This document shows positions 41,209 to 52,849 of a DNA stretch of 64,000 nt, piece after piece. This DNA comes from Enoplolaimus lenunculus. Lineage: Eukaryota; Nematoda; Enoplea; Enoplida; Thoracostomopsidae. Where the stretch lies: contig JASANG010001656.1 of NCBI GenBank assembly GCA_030248215.1, positions 310,001 through 374,000 on the forward strand. The letters run 5' to 3'. How positions within the stretch are numbered: the stretch's first letter is position 1; the number at the start of each line of letters is the position of its first letter. Made by a program: the position numbers and the translations under genes. The notes under the pieces were generated by a model that did no database searches, had not been told where the DNA came from, and saw only the letters and a list, made by a program, of their open reading frames with translations.

Positions 41209-44200
41209 CCACGACAAGTGCTCCCGCCGCTCTCAACCGTCTTTTCTTTGTCGTGGACCGTAATTCTGGGCATCAGTTTCTCGTCGACACCGGTGCTCAG
41301 GTCAGCGTCCTCAAAGCTTCAACGGTCGACCGACGCCGCCCTCAAACGATTCCACAGCTGCAAGCGGCGAATGGCACAACAATCAACACTTACGGACAAC
41401 GGTCGCTCACGCTAGATTTGGGTATCAACCGGGTCCTTCGTTGGGTATTCGTCATCGCCGACGTAACTCATTCAATCATCGGCGTCGACTTCCTGTCTAA
41501 CTTCGACCTTGTGCCTGACGTCAAGCGACACCGCCTGCATGATGGGATTACTCGTTTGTCAATTCGGGGCATCGTCACCAGCGTTCAGTCCGTGCAGCTG
41601 TCGATCTACAACCCTCACAGGACGACGCAGTACTCCGATATTCTTAAAAAATATCCTCGCATCACCAGTACCACCGGATTTGTCAACAACCTTCGTCATA
41701 CGGTGCAGCATCACATCGAAACGAGAGGACCGCCTGTTCACAGCCGTGCAAGGCGTCTGCCACCGAACAAATTCAAAATTGCCAAGGATGAATTCGACCA
41801 CATGCTGGAATTGGGCATCATCCGGCCTTCATCGAGTTGCTATTCTTCGCCCTTGCATATGGTTCCCAAGAAAAATGGCGACTGGCGACCGTGCGGAGAC
41901 TACAGGAACCTCAATAATTCGACAATTCCGGACCGATATCCCATTCCTCACATTCAGGACTTCACCGCGTCGTTGGCGGGCAAGACAGTGTTTTCGAAAA
42001 TGGATTTGGTGCGAGCTTATCATCAAATTCCTGTTGCCACCGAGGATATCCACAAAACCGCAATCATAACACCATTTGGGTTGTTCGAGTACGTCCGGAT
42101 GCCGTTTGGACTACGCAACGCCGCACAAACCTTTCAGCGATTCATCGATCAGGTCATACGCGGCTGCGACTTCTGCTACGCCTACCTCGACGATATCTTG
42201 GTGGCAAGCAAGGGACATGACGAGCATCACCGTCACCTCGAACAGCTGTTTCACCGCCTCGACGAATTTGGGATGACAATCAATCCTCAAAAATGTCAAT
42301 TCGGCGTGTCATCCCTTGAGTTTCTTGGCCATTCCGTGGACAGCGACGGCATTTGTCCTCTGCGCTCTAAAATTCAAGCAATTCAGGATTTTCCGCAGCC
42401 CGACACGGTCAAAAGGCTGCAAGAATTTCTCGGAATGCTGAATTTCTATCACCGGTTCATCCCTAAATGTGCCGAAATCACATCACCGTTGACAGCGATT
42501 ATCCGAGGTGCAAAACCTGGCAAATCGCTACCGTGGTCTGAAACATTGTCAATAGCATTTGCTGCCTGCAAGCAAGCTCTAGCCGACGCAACAATGCTAA
42601 CACACCCACATCCCGATGCTTCCCTCAACATCGTTGTCGATGCATCCGATGTGGCTGTGGGTGCTGTGCTTCAGCAGGAACGCAGTGGCAATTTCGAGCC
42701 ACTGTCGTTTTTCTCGAAGAAGCTGACATCCACCGAGGCTCGATACAGCACGTTTGGCAGAGAACTTTTGGCAATCTACCTAGCTATTCGACACTTTCGA
42801 CATATGGTGGAAGGGCGACAGTTCTTCGTGCTCACCGATCATAAGCCGCTTACATTTGCTCTTCGAACACGATCGGAGCGACAATCCCCTCGAGAGCTGC
42901 GTCATCTGTCGTTCATAGCCGAGTTCACAACCGATATCCGACATATTAGTGGCAAAAGCAATCAAGCAGCCGATGCATTGTCCCGAATCCATGCTACGTC
43001 GTTGGGTATCGACTACAATCTTCTAGCCAACGAGCAAGCTAGCGACTCTTCACTACAACGAACAAGTGACACATCGCTTCAATTGAAGTCCGTCATAGTG
43101 CCAATGTGCTCTCGCCCGATTATTTGCGATGTTTCGACCGGTATTCCACGTCCCTGGCTACCGAAATCATTTCGTCGGGTTGCCTTCGACAGTTTACATT
43201 CGCTGTCTCATCCGGGAATTCGAGCATCCCAGCGATTGGTAACGCAACGCTTCGTTTGGCCTGGAATCAATCAAGATGTTCGACAGTGGGCCAGAACTTG
43301 CCTCGAGTGTCAACGGTCAAAGATCGGTCGACATACTATTTCACCCCTTGGGAAGTTTCGTCCACCCGATCATCGGTTTGACCATATAAACGTCGACATC
43401 GTTGGTCCGTTTCCGCCGTCGGAGGGCCAATCGTACCTGCTTACGATCGTCGATCGCTATACTCGATGGCCTGAAGCAATACCGATTGCTAACATCACTG
43501 CTGAATCCGTCGCGAAAGCGCTGGTCTCCGGTTGGGTATCTCGATTTGGCGTGCCGACATATATCACCAGTGATCGTGGTCGCCAGTTCGAATCATCATT
43601 GTTCAACAAGCTAACTCGTCTATTGGGAGTTAACCATTTTCGAACTACGGCCTACCACCCGATCGCCAACGGCTTAGTGGAGCGCTTTCACCGTCAACTC
43701 AAGGGTGCTCTTAAAGCTCACGACAACGCCCAACGCTGGACAGAAGTTCTACCTTTGGTGCTTCTTGGTATTCGGTCAACCATAAAGGAAGACTTCAAAG
43801 CGACGGCAGCTGAAATGGTCTATGGATCTTCAATTCGACTACCGGGCGAAATGATATCAACAGCGTCGCAAGAATTGCCCGATCCAACTTCATTCGCCGA
43901 CCGCTTAAGATGTACAATGCGTCAACTGCAACCGGCAACAACACGATCGGTCGAACGTCCGTCTTTCATTCCGTCAATGCTTGCGCAATCTGAATTCGTC
44001 TTCTTGCGCCACGATGCCATACGAAAACCCCTACAATCTCCGTACGATGGTCCATTCCGTGTCATCAAGCGAGATTTCAAGCACTACACGATCGACAAGT
44101 TTGGAAAGATGGAGGTGGTTTCCATCGATCGCCTCAAACCTGCTTTCATTGGCAACGACCCGATAAAATCGTCATCGCCTTCCACGGATTCGTCAGCAGT

Positions 44201-44270
44201 GTTGGATGGCCAGCCTCGTCGGTCTAACAGAGCTGTCAAATTCTCAGATCGCTTAACGACTGTCGTCTAG
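41160..44270 (+). CDS. pol: Retrotransposon Pol (protease, RT, RNase H, integrase)
   Basis: About 1,036 uninterrupted codons in the -1 frame relative to gag; 41160 is where the open frame starts, not necessarily a real start codon. In order: aspartic protease ([12 protein letters not shown]), reverse transcriptase (fingers [15 protein letters not shown], catalytic [12 protein letters not shown]), RNase H ([23 protein letters not shown]), integrase zinc region (H-x3-H then CLECQRSK) and DDE core ([31 protein letters not shown]), then a C-terminal chromatin-tethering-type region. The PR-RT-RH-IN order defines Ty3/gypsy. All catalytic acidic residues are present. There is no envelope gene. Codon use is far more GC-rich than the surroundings. 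Confidence 0.94.
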   Translation: MSIPLLNVGKRSSGTLATTSAPAALNRLFFVVDRNSGHQFLVDTGAQVSVLKASTVDRRRPQTIPQLQAANGTTINTYGQRSLTLDLGINRVLRWVFVIADVTHSIIGVDFLSNFDLVPDVKRHRLHDGITRLSIRGIVTSVQSVQLSIYNPHRTTQYSDILKKYPRITSTTGFVNNLRHTVQHHIETRGPPVHSRARRLPPNKFKIAKDEFDHMLELGIIRPSSSCYSSPLHMVPKKNGDWRPCGDYRNLNNSTIPDRYPIPHIQDFTASLAGKTVFSKMDLVRAYHQIPVATEDIHKTAIITPFGLFEYVRMPFGLRNAAQTFQRFIDQVIRGCDFCYAYLDDILVASKGHDEHHRHLEQLFHRLDEFGMTINPQKCQFGVSSLEFLGHSVDSDGICPLRSKIQAIQDFPQPDTVKRLQEFLGMLNFYHRFIPKCAEITSPLTAIIRGAKPGKSLPWSETLSIAFAACKQALADATMLTHPHPDASLNIVVDASDVAVGAVLQQERSGNFEPLSFFSKKLTSTEARYSTFGRELLAIYLAIRHFRHMVEGRQFFVLTDHKPLTFALRTRSERQSPRELRHLSFIAEFTTDIRHISGKSNQAADALSRIHATSLGIDYNLLANEQASDSSLQRTSDTSLQLKSVIVPMCSRPIICDVSTGIPRPWLPKSFRRVAFDSLHSLSHPGIRASQRLVTQRFVWPGINQDVRQWARTCLECQRSKIGRHTISPLGKFRPPDHRFDHINVDIVGPFPPSEGQSYLLTIVDRYTRWPEAIPIANITAESVAKALVSGWVSRFGVPTYITSDRGRQFESSLFNKLTRLLGVNHFRTTAYHPIANGLVERFHRQLKGALKAHDNAQRWTEVLPLVLLGIRSTIKEDFKATAAEMVYGSSIRLPGEMISTASQELPDPTSFADRLRCTMRQLQPATTRSVERPSFIPSMLAQSEFVFLRHDAIRKPLQSPYDGPFRVIKRDFKHYTIDKFGKMEVVSIDRLKPAFIGNDPIKSSSPSTDSSAVLDGQPRRSNRAVKFSDRLTTVV

Positions 44271-44281
44271 AGGGGGAGTAT

Positions 44282-44468
44282 TGTAGGAAGCTATCTCGCG
44301 TCACGCTTCCAACAGCAAGGGCCAGGAAAACATGTTGCAAGGAGAATAGCATGATGTCAGTATAAACAACCCACGCATGACTATGAAATAGTGTGGGCGT
44401 TCAGTCCCCACGCATGACTATGTAATAGTGTGGGCGTTCAGTCTTTGTGCTATATAAACTGCTCCTTG
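44282..44468 (+). repeat. 3' LTR (right end missing)
   Basis: It starts TGTAGGAAGCTATCTCGCG after a purine-rich tract (AGAGGGGGAGTA, 44269-44280). Identical to the 5' LTR over 168 bp, then breaks off after GCTCCTTG, losing the ~44-bp terminal part. Confidence 0.85.
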
Positions 44469-44930
44469 CGATTTCAAAATTTGCATAGACGTGGAGTGAA
44501 TTAAATGCAAAAAATGTGCTGAATCACTGAACTCGTCATATGCTAACTGCTGATGCTGCACACATTAAAGAATGTGTGCGCAAAAACTAATGCTAGCTGA
44601 ACGCAACGCGAAAATACCCGTAGCCACCACAAAAAAAAAGGGAAAAAAAAACCGCCCCCAAAAAAAATGGCGCACGAGACAAAACAACAAACGAAAAACC
44701 CCCCCCCCCCACACAAACAACCCCCGCCCAGCCGGTCCGCCCTCGGCCGGCGCGGACCTAAATAGGCCACATTGTGTGTAGCCGCAGAGACAATTTAGGG
44801 GGAGTAGAAAACAAAGCACAACGAGCAACACAGGGGAAGGGGCGGAAGAGACAATAAATAAAAAATATAAGAGCAGACAAGCAGGGGGCGGGGGGCGCCC
44901 CCCTTCCGCGGTCTCGGTCTGGTTTTGTGC
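44469..44930. other. Low-quality-looking sequence after the LTR retrotransposon
   Basis: A-, C- and G-homopolymer-rich (A9, C12 and similar runs at 44620-44720, GGGGGCGGGGGGCG near 44885). With 39190-39999 it brackets the retrotransposon on both sides, and both LTRs are broken at these joins. Confidence 0.55.
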
Positions 44931-45293
44931 CCAAACGTCAAGTCATAGTGATATATTGACATCACAAGAACGATGAAAGTTTTTCGCTTCGTGTAATTAC
45001 CGAAACGTTTACCCAAACAAAACGGTAACTGAAAGTGCATAGTATTATTGTAAGTATACAATTCGACCTCCTATTCTGGACATCTGTTAGTAAAACGATT
45101 GAAAGGGGATTGGTATGAAAAAAATATGCCCCCGTCAAAATTGCAGAAAAAATGACGTAACGTTTGTACTAATGACGTCAGAATACTGTTGTCATTAGCT
45201 ACATACAGCCACAAATCTTGGTTCGTGTTTGTTATTCCCTCTGCAAATAGAATCCTGGTTACGTTCCTGATATTTGTAGACATAGAAATCTGT

Positions 45294-45497
45294 GCCAATG
45301 TAAAGAACAGGGGCGGAACAGTATTATAAGCATATTCCTAGGCCTAAGCCTACGCCTAAGTCTATCGTAAGAATGAGCATATTCCAAGCCTAAACCTACG
45401 CCTAAGCCTAAACCGAGCAAAAAAATAAGTCTAAAGCTAAGCTTACTCTATTGTAGTCCCACAGAAAAACGTTTCGTCCCTGATCTTTACATCGGCC
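45294..45497. mobile_element. MITE-A, full copy
   Basis: Ends GCCAATGTAAAGAACAGGGG and GATCTTTACATCGGCC; the interior has GGCCTAAGCCTACGCCTAAG and CCTACGCCTAAGCCTAAACC. AATCTGT stands on both sides (45287-45293 and about 45500-45506), fitting a 7-8 bp target duplication. Confidence 0.82.
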
Positions 45498-45844
45498 GCA
45501 ATCTGTAATGCTATTTATCTCAAAACTAATCATACTGCATTTAATTAGATATTGCTGAATTAGGCAAATAATAGACGGTAATTAACAATTGTTTATACAA
45601 TAATAAGTTACAGGATTGAATTTCGTAACCATATAAAATAACTGTCTACTTTCCTGCCACCCCTCCACACAAGTTGCACACTTTAGACAGTAAACGAATA
45701 TAAAATTTGATTCCAACTTTGCTTAATTACATAGCTAATTTTATAGCTCCCATAAAATAAGCTTAAACATCTAAAGTTCGAATTACTAACAGATGTATTT
45801 AGGTTTTGTGCTTTGAGAGAACAGTCTGATGTCGCACATGACTT

Positions 45845-45950
45845 AAGGCGGCGCTACGAATGCCGTGTGGCGCCGTACGTCAAAAAAACTAATCGATATG
45901 CTGTTGCATGCGGCAATAAACGTGACGTCATAAGTATAGCGACACCCTTT
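45845..45950 (+). repeat. Dispersed repeat, GGCGGCGCTA family
   Basis: Same block order as 2941-3110: AGGCGGCGCTA, CGTCAAAAAAACT, ATCGATATGC and GCATGCGGCAA. Confidence 0.5.
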
Positions 45951-46016
45951 ACTGCATCCTGCATGCATTGATCCCACCACGGCGCATATAGTTAACAGCA
46001 GTGCTATAGCCATCGT

Positions 46017-46188
46017 CAATGGCGGATCCATGGGGGGCCACCCCGGCCGTGGCCCCCCCCAACAGCATCTCGACAAAAATTATATAGCAATTTTGTGACA
46101 ATAGTTCGTGGTTTGTGTATGGGTCAAAAGTAAGTTTATTACCTGTGAAATTTTGGCCCCCCATTTTGAGATCCTGGATCCGCCACTG
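46017..46188. mobile_element. hAT-like MITE copy 2
   Basis: 172 bp, CAATGGCGGATCC to GGATCCGCCACTG, flanked by GCCATCGT on both sides (46009-46016 and 46189-46196). Reverse orientation relative to 31605-31785. Confidence 0.88.
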
Positions 46189-46366
46189 GCCATCGTGGTT
46201 TTTGGGTATTAACTGTTCGGTATACTTGAGGTGTGGTTATTAATACACGCCCCAGCGGCAGTACTTATATTATGATCAACTAATTGCAAACTGCGTACGT
46301 GCAATAAATACAGCAGTCCAAGGCTCAGACTATTTATTATACGGATGTACAATTCTATGTCTCTCA

Positions 46367-46495
46367 ACAAGACCTGACAGGCTCCTCGGGCTTAGGCGTC
46401 AAACTCCAAAACTGGGTGGTGCTTATAAATGCCTCCCAGCCGACGGGTTGACGGTTTGACTCTAAATTTGAATCTACAGTTGAGATTGTGAAACA
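46367..46495 (+). mobile_element. SINE S1, diverged copy
   Basis: TCCTCGGGCTTAGGCGTCAA and CTGGGTGGTGCTTATAAATG with GACGGTTTGACTCT as a damaged B box. Confidence 0.5.
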
Positions 46496-46581
46496 AAAAA
46501 TTATCTTCGGTCGTCTTTGAATTTAAAACCAAACATTCAAATAACAGTCAATTATTTTGCTTCTCAAATCGATAAAGTATG

Positions 46582-46753
46582 GGCCAATGTATATATAGCA
46601 CGGGTCGTTAGTATAAGTATATTACTAAGCCTAACCATAAATGCAAGAATGAGCTATTACCAAAGTCTAAGCCAAAACATAAAATTAGCCTAAAGCTTTA
46701 CTCTATTGTAGTTCCGTCAGAAAAACGTTCCGCCCCTGATCTTTACATGGGTC
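46582..46753. mobile_element. MITE-A copy
   Basis: Starts GGCCAATGTATATATAGCAC, carries CTAAGCCTAACC words and ends CGCCCCTGATCTTTACATGG. Confidence 0.7.
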
Positions 46754-47253
46754 ACAGATGCTTTTAATATCTATTCAGCTTGAGGGAAAAGGCAGCATTG
46801 TAAACGGTGAAATATAGACTATGACTGCGATCAAGTATTAGTAATGATTGCAAGATTAATTACATACGGTAGTATCTTGTAAGCTGGTACAACATATAAG
46901 ACGTTTAAAGCTGTGATTCTAACAAAAGGGAATAGATGGGTTTTAACCCTATATGAGGGCGAATTTGCCATAACGTTTGGCACATCAAGTTAATGTTGAC
47001 CGTTGTCTTGTTCGCTTAGGTTTCTTATACACCGAACCTGCTAATGCCTGAAAATATAAGAATTACAGACATCGATATGGTTGCGTTAAGCTTTAAAGGT
47101 AAGTACTGGTCATTGCCGCCCAGTGTTGATCAGAGGCGAATCAAATATAATAAACGTTTATATTTGTCGTTTTCAGAGCACTTTTAACAATGGCATAAAA
47201 CTGAAGAACCCACAGGGGTTAATCTACTACCATAGTCCTCACACTACAGAGCT

Positions 47254-47317
47254 GTCATATAGCTAAAATGGTGCATATGCCAACTAAGGTGGCCGCAAAC
47301 TTGCGGGTTTGAGTCCG
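47254..47317 (+). repeat. tRNA-like fragment
   Basis: ATATAGCTAAAATGGTGCAT and TTGCGGGTTTGAGTCCGGC resemble pol III A and B boxes. The T stem has a mismatch and the acceptor stem is absent, so it is more likely a SINE piece than a working tRNA. Confidence 0.4.
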
Positions 47318-47552
47318 GCAAAAAATCTACAAACAGGATTTGCAGTCTGTTTGGTATATGATAAATGAAATTAAGCAGAAGTTAGCTTCCGAACTAAACG
47401 CTGCATATATCTGTAACAAAAGTTGCATCAAAGAGAAACATAAAAATCTCAAATAGATACAGCAATTACTTTAAGATTAAAGAAGTATTATAGTAGCAGG
47501 GATGCAACTGGAATTTCGGTTTGATTAATGAAACCGTTTGTATAACATACTT

Positions 47553-47631
47553 TGGCCCATATAAAGGATCAGGGGCGGATCGTTTTTGCGTGGGACTGTA
47601 ATAGAGTAAGCTTAAGCTTTACTGTTCCGCC
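47553..47631. mobile_element. MITE-A, internal-deletion copy
   Basis: The left end GGCCCATATAAAGGATCAGG and the block GTGGGACTGTAATAGAGTAA run straight into ACTGTTCCGCCCG, the expected right-side block, with the hexamer region gone. Confidence 0.55.
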
Positions 47632-47800
47632 CGTTTTTTTTTAGTTTTTAGGACCGTAGGACTGCGCTGGAGCGGTAGGAGACACAACTCTGCTCCCACT
47701 GCGTCCAACCCTGAGGAGCCACCGTAGCTTTTAAAGTGCCGTGAAAGCATGTGTTTCCCTGCCAGAAGTTTAAGACACGCAGATGTCCCCCTATTCCTTG

Positions 47801-47948
47801 TACTGGCGGATCCAAAGGGGGCACCAAGATTTTGTATTTAAAGCTTTTAGCACTAATTAGCGTATGGCTTATGGCTCGCTTCGCTCGTGAGTACTTCCAC
47901 TATATCTCGTGTGGCCCCCCATTTCAGAGTTTTCTGGATCCGCCACTG
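47801..47948. mobile_element. hAT-like MITE copy 3
   Basis: TACTGGCGGATCC to GGATCCGCCACTG, 148 bp. Flanks ATTCCTTG and ATTCCTCT match at 6 of 8 bases, an older target duplication. The interior differs from the other two copies apart from the ends. Confidence 0.7.
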
Positions 47949-48225
47949 ATTCCTCTCCAGTAAATCAGCAATCACGATGACGGGATCATGACAAAAACCA
48001 ATTTCTCACGATTTCCGCAATGTTTTGTCGCTGTTGTGCGAGTGATTTTGTGAGATTATAATAAAGCTTTTTCCATTTGCTGTTTTCCACACCCTCACAA
48101 AAAGAAAAAAACACGGAAAAAATCGTTTTTTGTTGGTCCTTTTCCGATGCCCAACACTGGGCCACAGCGAAAACCAAATTTGCGCCGGTATACCAGTTGG
48201 TTAAAAATTAAAATTACTGCTGGTA

Positions 48226-48445
48226 CACTGCAAAAAATGGTGAGTTAAATTGACTCTCTCCGAAATAGGCTTTTCCGGACTACACAAACTGAGTCAAAAT
48301 TCGACTCCGCCAGATTCAAATTCTACTCAATGAGTCGCTCAGTGGGTCAAATTTGACTCTGACGGAGTCGGATTTGACTCATTTTGTGTAGTCCGGAAAA
48401 GCCTATTTCAGGGAGAGTCAATTTGATTCACAATTTTTTGCCGTG
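48226..48445. mobile_element. MITE-B, full palindromic copy
   Basis: 220 bp; CACTGCAAAAAATGGTGAGT at the left, AATTTTTTGCCGTG at the right, with GGACTACACAAACTGAGTCA and its complement inside. TA lies on both sides. Confidence 0.8.
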
Positions 48446-48544
48446 TAGAGCGCTTGTCAGGTAAAAAATCTTTACCCACTTTACATCTCGTAATATTGGG
48501 CTGCAGCTATCGCTAGAACTAATAAGACTAAATTTTACAAGTCA

Positions 48545-48675
48545 AAACTTAAGCTTAAACCCTAAACAAATTAAGTCAGAGCACTAAACCTAAGTCTAAA
48601 CCTAAGAAGACTAGTATAAATTAATCTGCAACCTTAGCTTGCTATATTTCTGACTCAGAGAAAAACGGGACGCTC
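48545..48675. mobile_element. MITE-A, diverged copy
   Basis: AAACCTAAGTCTAAACCTAA and TATATTTCTGACTCAGAGAA then AAACGGGACGCTCATTTTGA fit the right half of the family. Confidence 0.4.
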
Positions 48676-50035
48676 ATTTTGACACCAATCGTTCAGAGGT
48701 CAGGTTCGATTTCGGCGAAAAAGACTCTTGCGTCTTGCAAAACCATAACCAAATTATCAAAAATGGCTTCATCCAAGCTACAATTATTGATCAGCCGACA
48801 AATATTCTACACCTATGCAAAGCTAATAGCAATCAAATGAATCCTTATATACTCCGTAATATTTATTCAAAAATATTACAAACTAAAAATTTTACTAAAA
48901 TTAAAACGAATTTGTAATAAAATTACATAGCTACAATTACGAAATTACATAGCTACAATTGGTTGTTTTAGATTTTTCGTTGAATCCAGAGCCGAGCTAT
49001 CTTAATAATAGCGTGCTCCGGTGTCAAAACAGAATTAAAACGCGAGCCAAACTGATGATTCACAAGAGCCACAAGTGGGTTAAATATTTTCAAGGGGGGG
49101 GGGGGCGGCAAAATTTTTTCGAAGGCTTTAGTTGCATAAATCCTGTCTGGCTGGTTGCCGGCCTAAATTTGATTTATCATTTTACATCTAACCAGCCTCA
49201 AGCTTACGTGTACTGGTCGAACCAATTAGTTGTAAATTTTAAAAATTTAACACATTGCACTGACACTAAGAATTTTTTCGCGCTACCCTTATTATCATAC
49301 CCAAATTTAGATTTGTGAAAAATTCGATTTTTAAGCTCCCAAGATCTACTTTGTAACCAAAAAACAAATGTCAAAAAGTTTGGCACATTATATATGATTC
49401 GGCACAGTTGAGTCCAACGATGTAAGCAGGTATGGTGAAATGACTGGCTTGGTTCGTTGTCAGCGATCTATAACGCATTAACCAGACGTTTGATTGCGAA
49501 AAATTTGACATCATTTGATTCAGCTCTTAATTTGCGTTATTGGTCTCACGTTTTCACAAAATGTCTTCTTCGAGTTCTGTGCGGTCTGGGACCTTAATAA
49601 TCGAATTTTTCAAAAATTCAATCTTGTGCGAAATTATCAGGGTAGGTTATCATAAGCTTAAAGATGCAAAAAAAACTTCAAAATTGAATCGTTTTTGGGC
49701 AAACACCTGCTGTGGCGATAAAACAAAAAAGAACCGCAATGTGTTCTGCTGCTATGTAGAATTTCAAATCTGTACCCTTCGCAGTTGACTTGTTCTAAAC
49801 ATAACTGCATGCACGAGTGCTACAAACAAGCTTACATGCTGTCCAACAAATGTGTTATGCAAATTACTGACAAGTAGATTTACTTTGAAACTTTAATTTT
49901 TCTACCAAAACTTGACAAAATTAAATTCGACGTTTTCATACAGTTTTCTGATTTCATTATCAGCAATTACGCAGTCATACTGCTAAGTAATTCTACAATT
50001 TCTAAGACAAAACCTTTTTTAAAACTGCATGTATA
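48676..50035. other. Gene-free stretch
   Basis: Short duplication of AATTACATAGCTACAATT near 48921-48960 and a G12 run near 49095. No exon or element with clear ends was recognised. Confidence 0.4.
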
Positions 50036-50069
50036 TATAATATATATATTTATATATATATTTATATAT

Positions 50070-50298
50070 TACTGTAAATTTCAATGAGTTAATCAACTCA
50101 GACGAAAAGTTATTTATTTCTTCAACTCAATCTGAGTTGAGTTGATTCTCACTGTGAGTTTAGTTGACTTCGGGAGAAATGATTAATTAAATCACAATGA
50201 GTGGAATCAACTGAGAATTATTAGTTCTGAAAGTCCTAACTCAGACTGAGTGATTAAACTAATTCTGAGTTAAAATCAACTCACTAACATTTACAGTG
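50070..50298. mobile_element. MITE-C copy 2
   Basis: ACTGTAAATTTCAATGAGTT to AACATTTACAGTG, with TGAGTTGATT/AATCAACTCA words inside. It sits beside a (TA)n run at 50036-50069; TATATA follows it. Confidence 0.72.
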
Positions 50299-50479
50299 TA
50301 TATATCTTAATTAAAATACCAGTTCACTGAACGGCTTTATGACTGCGACAATTGTCCAGCAAAACCGTAAAGCTTAAAAATTGAAATCGCAATATATAAA
50401 CTTTAGCATCTGCTTTAGCGAGAGTTGTAACAATTGTTCGGGACTTTGAATTAACAAACGTTTTACGACTGTTGCAAAA

Positions 50480-50718
50480 CACTGTAAATCCAATGAATTG
50501 ATTAATCAATTCAGCTAGCGAGTTAGTTATTTCTGAATTAAAATCAGTATACATTAACTCACTCGGAGTAGAGTTGATTATCACTCTGAGTTAGAGTTGA
50601 CTCTGGGTGAGTTTATTAAGTAACTCAGAATGAATAGAATCAACTCAACGTAGTCCTAACTTAGACTGAGTGATTCAACTCATTCTGAGTTAAAATCAAC
50701 TCATTGAAATTTACAGTG
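50480..50718. mobile_element. MITE-C copy 3
   Basis: CACTGTAAATCCAATGAATT to GAAATTTACAGTG, 239 bp, about 180 bp from copy 2. The inner blocks CTCAGACTGAGTGATT and CTTAGACTGAGTGATTCAAC are shared between the two. Confidence 0.75.
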
Positions 50719-50948
50719 AAGATTTTGTACTGAAATATCGTCTTCGGCTTTTTGACCGCTTCACTTGCGAGGTTATTCTGCATATTTTTAAGTGTCGATC
50801 TGAAAGATCCAGCGATCAAATCGCTGCTTCAAAACCACAACTTAAACTATTTATTGGAATGCATCGATTCAAAAATATGGTGGTTTCCGATCGTTTCGTT
50901 CCGGAATTTGTGAAACGCAACTTTTACTGTAACTCCTAGATATCTGGC

Positions 50949-51490
50949 AAGGTGCAATCGGAGGTGAAAAATACCAGAGCCGGAGCTGGAGGTCAACAAA
51001 ACTTGCTGGAGCTGGAGGTGAAGCCGGAGCTGAAGTCAGAGGTGAGGCAAAAATAGGTATTTCAAATATTAACATTATAATTTGTTATTAAGTTTAGCAA
51101 ATAACTAGTAGTCCAACTTTGCGCAATGCGCAAAACCGTTAGCGAATATAATACATAAAACTGCAAATTTTCTAATTATACAACAATTGGGTCTACGTAT
51201 GTGCTATGATACTATTGTATACAAATATTCTGGAAACTTGTCCAAAATACGTATGTGAGACGTTCCAGCTTTGATATATAGATGTGTTGTAAAATCGTTT
51301 GGTTTCACACTAATTTTTTACGAGTGTTCCCAAAGTTAAAACGATACGCGCTAAAAAGATAAATTTTGTCAAAATTTGCCAAATTTCACCGCCCAATTTG
51401 CCAGAACCTCCGGCAATAATTATACCGGAGCCGGAGTAGGAGGTCAAATTTCTGCCAGAGCCGCCGACAGATGCCGACCTTCGCTTGTAC
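50949..51490. mobile_element. CCGGAG-word element
   Basis: GGTGCAATCGGAGGTG at the left, GGAGCCGGAGTAGGAGGTC and CCGACCTTCG near the right. GAGCCGGAGCTGGAGGTCA words fill the left third and the right end, with an AT-rich centre. Confidence 0.5.
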
Positions 51491-51956
51491 TCTGTTGCCT
51501 ATAGGCCAAAGCGCAAATAAAAAATCTATGCGCCTGTTATTTATTCTTCAAACAATCTTTACTAGTAATATGCTTTGTTAATAAAATTTACACATTAGTT
51601 TGTCGTCAACTGTAGGTTCGGTTTCCTTACGATCACAACTGTTAATACTTTACCTACACCTAGGATACAATTGTTTTTATATTTTTATTTTAAGTATACA
51701 CCGGGACTTTAAATTTTATGCGAACGGGGTACCTAACTTAAGATAAATGTGTCAGCTGAAAAAGAGACAAAAAACAGAATAAAACAGCAAAGATTTGTAT
51801 AACAGATATCACTCAGACTCAATCAAATTTTCTGGAGTTCAAAAGAACCATAGCATAGATTTATTGGCCCATGATCGTTTCAGCGGTATTTCGCTTTTCC
51901 GTATTAGACAGCTACTGAAATCTCGTAAGTGTAGGCTTAAGCCTAGTGTTTAGACC

Positions 51957-52275
51957 ATGACTCGTATTCTCAACTGGGTATAGTATCTCTGGTTGGTGAT
52001 AGGTGAGCGTTTGAACCAGTAATTCGTGAGGTTTGAATCCCAGCGAATTTGTCGTATTTGACTTGTTCCAACTTTGTGTCAATTTTGAGTTTCTCGCATT
52101 TGCAAGAGTTTGTCACAGTTTGAAACAGTGTCGCAAAACTTGTATAATAGATGCTATACAATGCTGCTAAGCCTAAGCGTAAGCTTAGGCCAAGCAAAAT
52201 AATTAGTCTAAACCTAGAGCTAATACTCTATTGCAGCCCAGCTAAAAACAGTCCGCTCCTCTTCTATACAACATA
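51957..52275. mobile_element. MITE-E copy followed by a MITE-A half
   Basis: GACTCGTATTCTCAACTGGG with TTGGTGATAGGTGA and TTGTTCCAACTTTG is a diverged MITE-E whose right end is replaced at about 52158 by CTAAGCCTAAGCGTAAGC and the right half of MITE-A (AATTAGTCTAAACCTAGAGC, CAGTCCGCTCCT). One probably inserted in the other. Confidence 0.5.
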
Positions 52276-52849
52276 TACGCCAAAGATTATGGGTTCTGGT
52301 GATGGACGCCCTTCACAATGTCACATGGACTTTAGTTATGTTCGAAGAAATAGGTGATCAGTGGCAGCAGACCGTAAAAAAGCTTTCAAAATGCTGATTT
52401 TTAGCTGAATAGCATTGGCAATTATGCTAGAAATAGTTCAAAATGTTTCGGTCTGTCCATTTATACATCATCAAACAATCGACGGGTCCAAGTTTTAGAA
52501 GTGTAAAGCTTATTAGTCTAGCGGTCTCTTCCCGACTTCTATACAGGCTCATGTCTAAAAAAGGAATCACGACATTTCTCATCCGCCGAACAACGCATCG
52601 ACCTACATTTCGTACCCAATATCCAGTAGGGCCCGATTGTTTGTCTTCCACCATTGGGCATAGGATTTTGAATTATGCTTAAAAGTTGTCGGGCGACGAG
52701 TTGTGCATTCGTCTAAAACTCTAGAACTACAGCATTGCTGGTTTTCGGCAAAACCAAGCTCAGTCAAAAGTAAATACCTGTTGAGTGTTGATACTTTTGA
52801 ATTTCAACCCATACAAAGTCTCCCTACATAACTGTGACATAATGATTTG

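Larger units (their letters stand above)
40000..44468 (+). mobile_element. Ty3/gypsy LTR retrotransposon, CsRn1-like
   Basis: Order: 5' LTR (truncated at its left), primer site, gag, pol, polypurine tract, 3' LTR (truncated at its right). The shared 168 bp of the LTRs (40000-40167 and 44301-44468) are identical, so insertion was recent. The two LTRs together give a full LTR of about 231 bp, TGTAGG...CAACA. Both reading frames are uninterrupted. The gag zinc motif and Trp-tRNA-like primer site point to the CsRn1 clade. Confidence 0.88.

Noticed and set aside
52427-52682. Overlapping open frames on both strands (75 and 79 codons)
   Set aside because: No splice context, no recognised domain, and neither strand is clearly better. 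It could be a decayed element.
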